Shown here piece after piece: positions 1 to 12,800 of a stretch of DNA of 64,000 bases. The stretch is taken from assembly GCA_008638375.1 (NCBI GenBank), contig CM018033.1, positions 19,117,794-19,181,793 on the forward strand, written 5' to 3'. The stretch is from Nyssa sinensis (lineage: Eukaryota; Streptophyta; Magnoliopsida; Cornales; Nyssaceae). The notes under the pieces are model-generated. The model saw only the letters and a list, made by a program, of their open reading frames with translations. It did not search any database and was not told the origin of the DNA. The position numbers were made by a program, and so were the translations under genes. The first letter of the stretch is position 1. Every line of letters starts with the position of its first letter.

Positions 1-1416
1 AAACCAGTGGGATGTAAGTGGGTGTTCACGGTGAAGTACAAGGCGGATGGTACAATAGAACGGTACAAAGCCCGCCTAGTTGCAAAGGGGTTCACTCAGA
101 CATACGGTATTGACTACACCGAGACATTTGCACCAGTAGCAAAGTTGAATACTATACGGGTTCTCTTGTCCTTGGCAGCAAATCTGGACTAGCCACTTCA
201 TCAATTTGACATCAAGAATGCTTTTCTGAATGGTGAGCTGGAGGAAGAAGTATTCATGACGCTACCACCAGGATTTTACAAGGAAGGAGAAGAAACCAGA
301 GTATGTAAATTGAAGAAACTCCTGTATGGACTCAAACAATCACCAAGGGCGTGGTTTGATAGATTTACGAAGGTGATGAAGAATCAAGGATATCAACAGG
401 GACAGTCAGATCACACGATGTTCTTCAAACAATCCGATGATGGAAGGAGGACTATCTTGATCGTGTACGTCAACGACATTATTCTAACTGGAGACAACAC
501 AGGAGAGTTGGAAAGATTGAAGAAGATCTTAGCCATAGAGTTTGAGGTAAAAAACCTAGGTCAAATGCGATACTTTCTGGGAATGGAAGTTGTCAGATCA
601 AGGAAGGGAATTAGTGTCTCTCAGAGAAAGTATATTCTTGACCTTTTGACTGAGACTGGTATGCTCGGTTGCAAGCCAAGCGATACTCCGATCGAGGCAG
701 GAAAAATAACGGAAGACGTTGGAAAGCCTGTGGATAGAGAAAGATATCAGAGACTTGTAGGTAGATTGATCTACCTATCTCACACGAGACCTGACATTGC
801 TTTCGTTGTAAGTGTGGTCAGTCAGTACATGCATTCACCAAAGGAGGGTCACCTAGAAGCAGTATATAAAATTCTTAGATATCTGAAAGGCTCTCCAGGG
901 CGAGGTCTATTCTTTAAGAGAGGAGATAGTAAGAAGATAGAGATTTATACAGATGCAGATTGGGCATGATCAGCAGAAGACAAAAGGTCTACTACCGGGT
1001 ATTGTACCTATGTTTGGGGAAATCTAGTAACATGGAGGAGTAAGAAGCAGAGTGTGGTAGCCAGAAGTAGTGCTGAAGCTAAATTCAGAGCTGTTGCATA
1101 AGGGATGTGTGAAGGGCTATGGTTACAAAAGCTTTTGGAGGAACTACATATCACAGTAGAGCCCCCCATCAAACTCTACTGCGACAACAAAGCTGCTGTC
1201 AGCATTTCCCATAATCCTGTTCAACACGACAGGGCTAAACACATAGAAGTTGATAGGCATTTTATAAAGGAGAAAATTGAGAAAGGGACAATCTGCATGA
1301 CCTATATCCCTACAAGAGAACAATTAGTAGATATATTCACTAAGGGATTACAGAGGTCTAGCTTTGAAGAGTTTATCTGTAAGTTGGATATGATCAACAT
1401 CTATGATCCAACTTGA
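1..1416 (+). pseudogene. Ty1/copia retrotransposon pol remnant (reverse transcriptase and RNase H)
   Basis: This is the C-terminal half of a copia polyprotein that enters from the left edge. One frame runs from base 7 to the TGA at 1414-1416. It carries the RT start ([23 protein letters not shown]), the LYGLKQSPRAW block, and an RNase H part (YTDADW, SSAEA-like, KLYCDNKAAVSI, KHIEVDRHFI). Three in-frame stops break it: TAG at 190-192, TGA at 967-969 and TAA at 1099-1101. The RT active-site box reads YVND (AAC at 472-474) where the family has YVDD, so a metal-binding Asp is also lost. Gag, protease and integrase lie outside the window. It points the same way as the ankyrin/TPR gene and probably sits in an upstream intron of it. 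The element is dead. Confidence 0.93.
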
Positions 1417-1618
1417 GGGGGGGAGTGGAAATCCCGAATGATTTGAAGGGGATTTGGAGGAGATTGTGGTAGAAGATTGAGGCCAATATTTAGGCTGATT
1501 ATTTGGGTTGACCTTTTTTGTTTCTATTTTTTGGTTCTCTTTGTACATGTTAAATAGGGACCGAGTATGTAAATGATATACAATTGAATATACAAGATTA
1601 TCATTCTCATTCTCTACA
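1410..1618 (+). repeat. Copia polypurine tract and 3' LTR
   Basis: A purine run (ACTTGAGGGGGGGAG) directly after the pol stop is the plus-strand priming tract. The LTR begins TGGAAATCCC at 1426 and ends CTCTACA at 1618, about 193 bp, with the usual TG...CA ends. The 5' LTR and target duplication are outside the window, so the exact end is inferred from the terminal dinucleotides. Confidence 0.75.
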
Positions 1619-3003
1619 ATAGCAATGAATGAGTTAAATTCTTGACATAGAAGTCATGTTCTAGGTGTTATTTATAAATTAGATATTTAAGGTGCATACA
1701 GTGCTTGGGACCTTCTGATGCGTTTGATGAGAATGATATGCTTTGACTTCCCTAGAGGCAATGGATTTATTGATACATCATACATCTACTAGTATTTGTT
1801 TCCTGTTGTGTTTACTGGTGGGGGCAAGGGCTTTCCAAAAAGTTTGAGGTATTAAACAAGGGGTTACAAATCTCTTAATGCTCTCTTGGTTTGAGCTGAG
1901 AGTAGGTGGTGGATTTGGTAAGGGTGTGCGATTTTTAGATAGGCGGGCAAGTATTGTACATTTCACCTCACAGATTGTCATTCGTTTCTATAGAGCACTG
2001 CATGTGCTTTAGAAGATAACCAGCCCTACTCTTGGATTCTTGGAAGCTGTTTTAGGTTGGGAAACCTTGGAACTGCACTCGCTAATACTGATAAAAAGAA
2101 AATGGGGGGGCGGGGTGGTTCTCAAACATTTAAGAGCTATTCTGTAATTATACTGGAAATAGGAACAGGTTCCACCTTGCACTATGTACAAATTACTATC
2201 TTGGTTGTCTCGTTGGAATAAATACACTCCGTACAGGTCACAAAAAAGGTAAGCTTTCTTGTCCTTGAGAAGTTCATATTAATAAATAAGAACATATGGC
2301 AAGCATGCACAAATGTATATACATCAAATATATTTAACAATAAGACACATCACTTTCGAAGACTTGTAAAAAAAAGGATGCATTCCTTGGGAGTTGGGAC
2401 CTACGATCTTAAAGATCATATGGATTTGGTACATTGATCTAGTATTTGTAACTTGTAAGTATGATGCTCCTCACATCGTGCTTTCAATTTGTTATAATGC
2501 TCATGTTGCATGCTGTACTTGGTTGCTTAATCAGTTGATTACACTAAAGCCTGCTAAGGGCTCTCTGTTAGGAGTCCAAAAAAAAAAAAATAGAAAACAT
2601 ATTATGTGCTAGAGGCAGATGGATACTAAAAGAAGGCTTTTTTATAGATGACAACTTCTGCTTAAAAGTTAACTAATACCCAAAGCTCACAATTACACAG
2701 AAGGTGCTGATGATGTTGGTAACTACATCAAAATTTGAGCATGGTTTTGTTATATGAATATCAGAACCCTGTTCTTCATACCTTTTGCTTTTTAAATATG
2801 TTTGGATAATTGTCATTTGTTTATCTCATTTATTATGTTGATTTTTTGCAATATTTTGCTTATTGATTTTCATTTTTCCCTGGTATCTTCTCCTTGAGTT
2901 TTTTTTTTTCCCGATAACAAGGACAGAAAAATAACTTTTTTTATTATTTTTCAAATAGTTGTCTTATTATAGTGATATATTTATTATCTTATTTGTTTTG
3001 CAG
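1619..3003. other. Non-coding stretch between copia LTR and first visible exon
   Basis: AT-rich sequence with no recognisable exon. It is most simply an intron of the ankyrin/TPR gene, because the exon at 3004 starts in phase 0 after a TTTTGCAG acceptor. Short open frames here have no family resemblance. Confidence 0.5.
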
Positions 3004-6000
3004 CCCAACACCGAAACTGATGATGATATCACTCCACTGCTGTCATCTGTAGCAGCAGGTTCATTGGCATGCTTAGAGCTGCTGATTCAGGTCAAATTTG
3101 TTTCCTTTGTGCTCTCTAGTGCTTTAGCTGTGCACTGCCATGCTTTGTTCTCTTTGTTGCAGCTAAGTAATTTTTTTTTGCTTGCTGACTGGCTTGCTGA
3201 TTAGTTCTACTTCAGAGATTTACTTAAATATGCAACTGCCTTATCTTTTTATGCAACTCCCTATTGAATTGCATTATTTCTGCACATGTGCTTATTTAGT
3301 TTGTTGTAAAAATTTTCTTTCAATCATGTAATTTGAGTTTCTAGAGATGGGATTATATATATAGTGATCCAACTCAATAGAAGATATTCTGTCAAACTCA
3401 GCATCACCAATTGCATCCCAAAAAGACACAACAAAGCTGCCCACACATCCTTAGCCACCGAACAGTACAAGAAATGGTTGACAAGACTTTCCACCCCTCG
3501 TGCATCAACAACACTAGCTTGACTGTAATCTGCGGCCTCTTAATAAGTTTTCCGATAATCAATATCCTACCCACCTAAGGCCCTTGTCCAACCAAAGGTC
3601 AGTGTGCCAAATAGCTCTCCAAGAAAAACCGTGCTGATGACCCCTACATGGAATCTTATAGAAGGATCTAACCTCAGAGGTATCCCTCAATGAAGCAGCC
3701 TACCTCAAAAAATCATCCTTACAAACTACCAAAAATTGGCTATACAAAAGGAAAAAGATCCCAACGTCCTTTAACTCCTAATCTTGCAATGGTTTATGGA
3801 ATTGAATATCCAACACACCACCACTATCAGATTCTCTATAATAATCAGCTACCATAGCCTGGCAGTCCACCACTATTCGGAACAACATCGGAAAGAGCTA
3901 AAGAGTGGTCCATCCCCACACCAATGATCCACCCAAAATCTGAGTCATAGGCCATACCCCAACTTCCATCTAACATAGTTGGAGAACTTTTCCCATCCCT
4001 TCCGAATATTTTTTCCACACCCTGACCCCATAAGAAAGGTGAACTCCTCTCATATGTCAATCTCCCTTCTCAATCCCATATTTTCCCTCCACCATTCTGT
4101 TCCAAAGACTATCACTCTTTACCCTATACCTCCACGATCACCTCCTTCTTAGGGCCTCATTGTTTACCCTTAGATTCTTCGCCCCCAGCTCATCCTCTTG
4201 AGCCGGGAACAAATTATCTTCCAATTCACAAAATGATACTTGAATTCATCCTCCATTCCCTCCCCCCACCAAAAGAAATTCTGCTAAAGTTTCTCCAATC
4301 GCTTAAGACATATTGATCATAATAGGAAGGAAACAAACACTTAAACTATGTGGGTAAGCTGGACAAAGTACTTTTAATAAGACTAAACATTCCTCTTTTT
4401 GAAAAATATCATCTCTTCCTTCCTTCCGATCTTCTCTCGTACCACTCAATAACTGCATTCCAAACACTATTGTGTTTTCTATTTTGGAGGGTGTTTATTT
4501 GCATACCTACATTTCTACACATAAACATGCATGGATGCTCGCGCTCACACACATGTTACATATACAACAAACACATGTATACATTTATGTAAAGGGGTGT
4601 CTTGTATGGTTGCAAATTCGCAGCATCATTGCACAGTTGTTCTCCTCATTTTCTCTTGTTTTCTTTTTGAACTTTTTGTTTTTCTTTTTAATATCGGTAG
4701 TCATGAGAAATGCTGCTTGAGCCAAATACGGAAATACCCAACTTAGTTTTCTGGTCCTGGATTGTCTCATCACTAACTACACCCTTTGATTGACATCCTT
4801 ACCCAATACTGGTAAGATAGGCTTGTTTAACTAAAAGGCCGTCTTATACAAGTGGCAGTTAGAATCCTTATATATTCAACTTTCCTGATGAGGAATTCAT
4901 CTCTTCTTGATAAAACTAGAAAAGAGATTTTCATAATTCCCTTCCCTCCCTTTCCCCCCCTTTCCCCCTTTTCAAGATCTTAGTTCCTTTTGGAGTGTTT
5001 AGAAAGGAATTTGTTGATAAGAATATTTTTAATGTTAATTCTGCTTTTTTTTCTTTATTAATTAAGTACCTTAAAAACCTTTAACTGAAAACTGATATTG
5101 TAGTGTGCAATTTCTCTTTTTAGCCACTAAATAATCAAATCTTCATTTGGGAACATAGTTGCTTCATTTCTGATTATGTTGATGACTTACTAGATCCATT
5201 GTTCTTATTGTCATTTGGAATAATTGCCTACAATGATTCATATTGCACAATATTGCTTACTTCTATATAGTGTGTAACTATGAGTTTACTTTTTCCTTCA
5301 AATAATAACATCAATTACTTAAGTTTGTCCTTTGTAAAATTTTCAAGTTCAGATAAAGTTTTGATATTTTTTTTTAAAATAATACAGAAACTCATAAAAG
5401 CATGTTCTTCCCATGTGGTATGAAATTGCATATTTTTTGATTGATGCTTATCATTACATAGTAGTCATTAAATTTAACTGAAGATTTTGGCGTAGCCAAA
5501 GGGATTATTTACTTGTTCATTTACATTTCTAATGTTGTGTGTTACTATCCATCTTCTGTGCATGAAAATGCATGGATGTGCTGGAGCGCAAGTGCTCAGG
5601 CTTGCCCGTTTGGTGTGTCTACGTTAATGCAAGACACATTTCATTAATTTTTTTTTACATTGTCCTATTTCATGCCATCAGTCTGCTTGAGATCTAACTT
5701 CATGTCTTTTCTGTACAGGCAGGTGCTAATGTGAATGTTACTGCAGGTGGAGCGACCCCTTTGCACATTGCTGCTGATATTGGGAGCCCAGAAATTATAA
5801 ATTGCTTATTAAGAGCTGGAGCTGATCCCAATGTTACTGACGAGGTGAGGCTTGCAAAATAATTTATGTCTCATTAAAACTTTGTTTCTTGTATAGTTGT
5901 ATGTCCGATATGCATTTGCTTGTTGGAAGCTTTCTTCAGGATGAGTATAATATTTTTAGGCATTCTCCCTGCTTCAATGCTGCCAAATTCTGTTAAAGTA

Positions 6001-9000
6001 GTGTTGCTTTGTGTATTCTGCATTAATGTATGTTCACTATTACTGTAATCACCCTATCTATATATGTAGTTACTACCTGTGTTTTTGTGAAGATTTGTTT
6101 TAAGGTTTTTTTTTTCTTTGGACTTTAATGAAATCTCTAATTGATCCCCCCCCCTCTTTTTACTTCTCTCTCTCTATATGATCTCAAAAAAAGAAAATAT
6201 GGGAGGGGTTCCCTTTAACATTAAAAATTGATGCACTGTGTTAATGTAGCAGGGACCCTCAGTCAAACTGCTGCTGGTAGTGATCAGTTACGGTGAAGTA
6301 GATTTCATTTCATTTATCGTGAGTGGGAGTGGAGATCACTTTCCTGTTATTCATGGAGTCGCAGATTATCTGCATATTTCCATTCCTTGGAAGAAAATAA
6401 TTCACGTGTTACATAACTGATTGGTTGAATTCCATTTCACTCTTTCAGACATTGTCTCTCAAAAGAAACCTCCTTCTCCTCTCTCTCTCTCTCTCTCACT
6501 CTCTCTCACTTACCTTCAATTACGTTTCAGCATCTTATTGGTACTGTCACTGGTCTCATCTGTGCACTTTCAAATTAGGTCCTGAAGGGTTGTGGCTTGT
6601 GGGGTGGCATCCTTGGAGCGGGGAGAGAGTTCTGGGATTCTGTAAGTTTTGGAGTGGGGTCAGGGTTGAGGGTGAAGTTCTTGGATGATGATTGGTGTGG
6701 GGATGTGCCTTTGAGGGACAAGTTCCCCGCCTTGTTTGCTTTAGCAAGTAATAAGGTGGCTTGGGTGAGGGAGTGTTGTGAGATTATAGGGAACGAGGTA
6801 GTGTGGAGTCCGGGTTTCAGGAGAGGTTTTTTTGATTGGGAATGGGAGGAGGTGGGTCTGTTCTTGTCTCACCTTCAAAGGTTTTGGATTAGAGAGGGAG
6901 GAGAGGACAAGTTAATTTGGAAGCCAAACAAAGGAACCTTTACAGTTCAATCTTTCTACAAAGTATTATTAAGTCAGAAGCTTTACCGTTTCCTTGGAGT
7001 ATTATTTGGCGTTTTGGGGCCCCCTCCCTGAGCTTCTTTTTTGTTTGGGAGGCATCTTGGAAGGCTATTCTCACTATGGAAAACTTTAAAAAAAACACAA
7101 AGAGGGTTTCACATGTCAAGTAGGTGTGTTTTATGTAGGCAAGAGGAAGAGAGTGTTGATCATGTGCTTATTCATTTCCAGGCTTACAGTTAGTTGTTGG
7201 GGCTTGGTTCTGGCTATTTTTGGGTTTTCTTGGGTTGTGCCCGCCTCAGTGAAAGATCTTCTTTTTGCTTGACCTGGGTGCAAAATGTGGCAAGAGACAA
7301 GGAAGATTTGGAGACTAGTGCCTATATGTCTCATGTGGAGCCTATGGAAGGAAATGAATAGAAGGGTCTTTGATGGAGAGGAGCAAGCCATTACTTCTCT
7401 TAAAGATAATTTCTTGCACTTATTTTTTTTGGGCCAATGAGGAGTTCACTTTAGTTGTTTTTGGGGTCGCTAAGACCTGTGTAAATTTTAGTTTAGCTTG
7501 TTCCGCGAGTTTTCCCCCCTTGGGCACCATCTATATATATGTTTACTTATTAGAGAAAAAAAATCATGAATTCTCGTACCATTACAGGATGGCATGAAGC
7601 CAATACAGGTTGGCGCAGCAAGAGGTAATCGGAATGCCATTGAGATTCTTTTCCCCGTAACATCACAAATTCAAACTGTTGCAGAGTGGACTGTTGATGG
7701 AATTCTTGAGCATATGCAATCTGAAACTGGAAAAGAACAGGTACTCAGATGTTTTTCTTGTCTTCTTTTACTTTTTTCGAAGCTTTGTTGTACAAAATAA
7801 GTTCTCCTAACATTTTTGCATGCTAGAAGTACTAGTTTTACCTAATGAACTAACATTTTCCAGGGGAGGATATTCTTCTGACAATTGCGAGATTGACAGA
7901 TATAGATGCTCTGCTTTCTATTAGTTTGGATATTTAGATAGACTATGCATATCACAGTGGTGACTTTACTTTTTCCAAATTCCTTTTGAATAAAAAACTA
8001 AGAGTGAAAGGCATGGATCTATCTTTGGGTTCTTCTCCATACATAGGAGGCGAATTTTGGCTGGGAGTAAATTTACTTCGAAGTCCTTCACATTGTCTAT
8101 TTCACTCTCTACTTGAAACCAAGCCTAATTAAGTACAATCTAATACTTGCTTCCGGAGTTGTTTTTATTTTGTTTGTTTTTGTTTTCCAAAGTTTTTCTT
8201 TATTCATGTTTTAAACTTTGAAATGTGGAAATTTCAGGATGAATCAAGAAATCTGAAGGAAGTTAATGTGTTGGAAGATACTGCCACTACAAAGCTTCTG
8301 GTAAGATACTGCCACTACAAAGCTTCTGTTATATTCGTGCTTTCACATCAATTAAGCTTCTGGTAAAATTCTCAACTATGGATTTGAAAATTATTAGGTT
8401 TCTAGTATAGTTTATAATAAAAAACCAAGGGAAAAATTTTCATGAAAAGTTATTTTTTTTAAAAAAAAAAGGTTGCCACAAAAATTTGAGAAGCTAATTT
8501 TGGGAAATACATACTGTGATTTGGGATTAATTTGCAAACTCAAGAATGATCTGAGCAGTGTAAAGGCAGTGCACACTAACACCAAAGGGATTTATAATTT
8601 CAATCCTTTGTAATAGATCAGGAATTATTCATTATATAAGCCAGTTTCGAAAATTAAGTGATCAAAAGGAAAAATAGTTCTGGAAGTAGTTGTTGCATTA
8701 ACTGGTGAGTTAAGTTTGGATTCAGTAAGCTTGGTGAGTTAGGGAAAGGATTTGTTGAGCTGAGTTGATTTTTAGAACATGTGGGCTTGAGGTAAAAATG
8801 GGGACCTGAGGTATTATTAAAAAATTTGTTAATACATATTTGGACCCATAGACCAAGTATCTGATTAGGTTTCCAGGGATTCAGTAAGCTTGTTGAGTTA
8901 GTGAAAGGATTTGTTGAGCTAAGTTGATTGGAAGAACATGTAGGCTTGAGGTAAAAATAATGCATATTTGGTCCCATAGACCAAGTATCTAATTAGTTTG

Positions 9001-9777
9001 CCGGGGATCTAAGAAGCACAGACATGACACGGACACGCGAACACGACATTTCTTAAAAAAGTAGGACGCAGATATGTTGGGGACACATTGAATATATATT
9101 TATATATTTATATTTTTTATATGACCATATAAAAAAATCGAACATTATTTCAATTAGTGTTGTCAAAGGCGAACGAGGTGCTTGCTTAGGAGATAAGGCG
9201 AGGCGAGGCGAGGTTGAGGTGTAGTGCCTCAACGCACTTCAGGCAATGCGATTTGACTAAGCCGCCTCCTAGGCGATCGCCTTGACTAAGGTGAAAGGCG
9301 TTGTGGCAAGAGTCTCATTAATTGAAACTTATTTTACTTAAATGCGCTCTTGTCTTGTTATTATGTTATGTCATGCGTTAGATTAATTTTTTAGTCTTAA
9401 AAGAGAATTATTACATAAGATATTATTTAACTTAAAAGAAATAAAACCTTTAATGTACAATATATATTTTTAATTATTTTTATAAGTTAGTGCCTTTTTT
9501 CATTCAGGCTAGCAGTTTTTTGTCGTCTCGCTTTTTTGGGTAATATAGGACCTTAGTGCCTTGAAGACGCCTTTCACCTTTAACTACATTGATTTTAATT
9601 AAAATTGGTATAAAAGTGCATAAATCACAGAGTATTATTTGGATATTAAAATAACAAAGCCATTAAGTAAAAAGTTAAGTACAACTTCATTTAATCATAA
9701 CATCTATGATTTAAGTTCCAAAACAAATTTACTAATTACTACTTAGAACATATATTAACTAACTACTACATAGAACA

Positions 9778-9813
<36 letters not shown>

Positions 9814-12800
9814 TGTATGTATGTATGTATGTATGTATGTATATACATACATAGGAAAAGAGGAGAAAAGGAAGAAAAATCAAAATAAAAAGAAAATGTG
9901 TCCAAACGTATGCTATCATGTCTAAAATCTTACACTCTTTATTGCATATCCGACACGTGTCCAAAAAGTGTCTGAGAGTGTTGGTGTCCGACACGGACAC
10001 GTGAGCCAAAATAGGGTATCTGTGCTTAATAGCCGGGGATCACTAGCTACTATTAATGTAGTAGCAAAATTGGCCTGAAATTTTATATTGGTTCAAGTTT
10101 TGAACTTACACCATGAATGAAGGTATCAACTAATTTTTCATCATGGTTCTGCCTCCCATAGAAAGTAAACCATCATGGCTACAATCATATATGTTTATTA
10201 ATGTGGAAATCCGAGTCCATATTGAAAAGTTGTATTATAGTTTGCATTTAACTATATCATTAAATGTTTGATAACTTTTTCAGGTGACGCCTGAGGCGAA
10301 GAAGAAAGCTGCAGAAGCAAAATCAAGAGGGGATGATGCTTTCAAACAAAAGGACTATTTGATGGCTGTAGATGCTTATACCCAGGTACCTAGTTTGATC
10401 ATCTTGCCTTTTCCATTTTTTTAAATTTTAAATTTTTTGATTCTATTGTAAGTTTAAGAGTTAAGTTGATGGTGTTCATGATGAGAAGCTCATAGCTATT
10501 CCACTTGTTATGCTAAACAAGTAAATGAGAATTCTAACTGACCAGTTTGTCTAGCCCCTATTGCACTTGTAAGCTGGGGATATTGGTGTAAAGTCCCTCT
10601 AGTTACCAGAATAGACTGTGTTGCAGTTTTCAAATTGCTGCCCTCTTGGATAAAAATGAAGTCTAACAATTGATATCATCATAGGTCTAGTGTTCAGGTG
10701 ATGGTGAACTCATTATTGTTAATGCCAGATTTGATGGTGAAATCATCACCGGCATCTGAGCAGTGGAAGTAGTATTTGATTACTGGTTCTAGGACCATGG
10801 CGATGGTTTTTTTTTTTTTTGGGGGGGGGGATGTTGGTTTAGGGGAATGTTGTCAGAAGAGGTTATATATTTGTGCATCTTAATATTCTTAAATACATGA
10901 TGAAATATTGTAATGAAAGTAGAGTTCCAAACACCAGAAACCAGCCTCTTTCCTACGACTTCCACTTTTTTTCCTGGTTCTTCTCAGTACCTAGTGGACC
11001 TGATTGTTATACTGCACTAACAAATTCTTTAGGAATTTATTCCCAATAATCCATATGTATTGATAATAATTTTTGAATTTTATGAAGTGTAATTAATTTT
11101 TTATATGCTGATGGACTTGCAGGCAATTGATTTTGACCCCACTGATGCTACTTTGCTCTCTAATAGAAGTCTTTGTTGGATTCGTCTGGGGCAAGCTGAC
11201 CATGCCTTGGCTGATGCAAAGGCCTGCAGAGCACTAAGACCGGATTGGCCAAAGGCTTGCTACAGGGAAGGTGCAGCTTTACGTCTATTGCAGGCATGCT
11301 CGCATTTTCCTTTTTTTATTCTGTCAAGTTAAAATTTGATACAAAAACCTGATACGAATTATCCGACATTTATTCTCACCCTCTTTTCATAGCAGAAATT
11401 TGATGAAGCAGCCAATTCTTTTTATGAGGGTGTGCAGCTTGACCCTGAAAATAAGGAGCTTGTAAATGCTTTCAGGTTGAGGTTTCTTAGTCTTCTAGTC
11501 TGGTATTTACTGCTGTTAGTAGCATTTGAGTTTGAGAGGTTTTTATGTATAAACAAGTTAACCTTGCAGCACCTTTTCCTGAACCTTCAACACATTTCTT
11601 TATCGAGTCAGAAAATATCAAATTCAATTTACATGCACTCAATGAAAATGTTGTGCATTATCTAGTCCGCCAACCTATTTTATGTCCTGTTTACTATTCT
11701 CGCAGAGGTGGAGAGAAAATTGGCTGAGTTATGAAGAGACTTCTTTTGGGCGGACATTGAGGAGTGAAGGAAATTTCATTTAATTAGCTGGAAGGAGATA
11801 TGTGAGCTGCTAGATAATTCTGGTTTGGGTATTTAGAAGTTCAAGGAGTTCAGTCAAGCACTCTGTGGTAAATGGATGTGAAGGTTTGCGGTTGAGAAGG
11901 ATGCATTTTGGAGAAGAGTTATTGTATGCAAATATGGGAGCTCCAGGGGAGATTGGGCATTTGAGAGGGTTGGTATGTCTTATAGGGTGGGCCTTTGGAA
12001 AGATATAATGAAAGGTTGGAATCATTAACATTTGGTGTGGTGGCGGAAATATTTCCTTGGTTATGTCTTATTTCCTCTCATTTCGAGGCACTGGTTGCTG
12101 ATTTTTGTCTTTAGGAAGGAACGGGGTGGAATGGAACCCTATGTTCAAAAGGTCCTCCTAAGATTGGGAAATGACTACTGTTGTTGAGTTTTTAGTGGTG
12201 CTACATAGAGAAGTCAGAGCGAGGGGAGAAGAGGATGCAATAGAGAATTTCAAGCGATGGAGCTTTTTCAGTCAAGTCCTTTTATGGGCTTTAGCTAAGC
12301 ATCACGTGGCTTCTTTTCTTGGAGAAGTATTTGGAAGGCTAAGGCTTGATTAAAGTGGCATTTTGTGTTGTCTGCTGCCTAGGATGCTATTCTTATGATG
12401 GATAATTTGAAGAAGAGTTTCAGCATGCTGAATAGGTGTTGCGTGTGCTTTACAGAGGAAGAATCTTCCGTGCACCTGCTTCTCTTTTATCCGGTGGTGT
12501 GGGATTTCTGGGCAGCTCTTCGGGCTACAGTTGTTATCAATTAGGTCATGCTGGCATCAATTTTGGGGTTGCTTAGGTTTTAGCGAGGGGATGAGAAACA
12601 AGTACATCCATCCAATATGGGAGGTGACGCCTCTCTGTCTTATGTGGTGTATTTGGAAGGAAATGAACAGGGGCTTCTTTTAGGGAAAGAAGCAGAGTGT
12701 TTTTTTTTTAAAAGCAGATTGTGCTCCGTAAGTTGTATTTTTGGTGTATAGGATCTTTATAATAGATATTGGCTGCTTTGCTTATTTTTTGGGGAATGTG

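Larger units (their letters stand above)
9010..10031. mobile_element. Non-autonomous TIR element with 10-bp target duplication
   Basis: The ends are inverted repeats (TAAGAAGCACAGA at 9010; TCTGTGCTTAATA to 10031). They are flanked by the same decamer, GCCGGGGATC, at 9000-9009 and 10032-10041. A 9-10 bp duplication points to the Mutator group. Inside are further CGGACACG-type arms, a hAT-like MITE (9155-9591) and an ATGT microsatellite. No transposase is coded. It lies in the intron before the exon at 10284. Confidence 0.8.

Noticed and set aside
9781..9850. CRISPR-like periodicity
   Set aside because: It is a simple ATGT microsatellite in plant DNA; no repeat-spacer pattern exists anywhere in the window.
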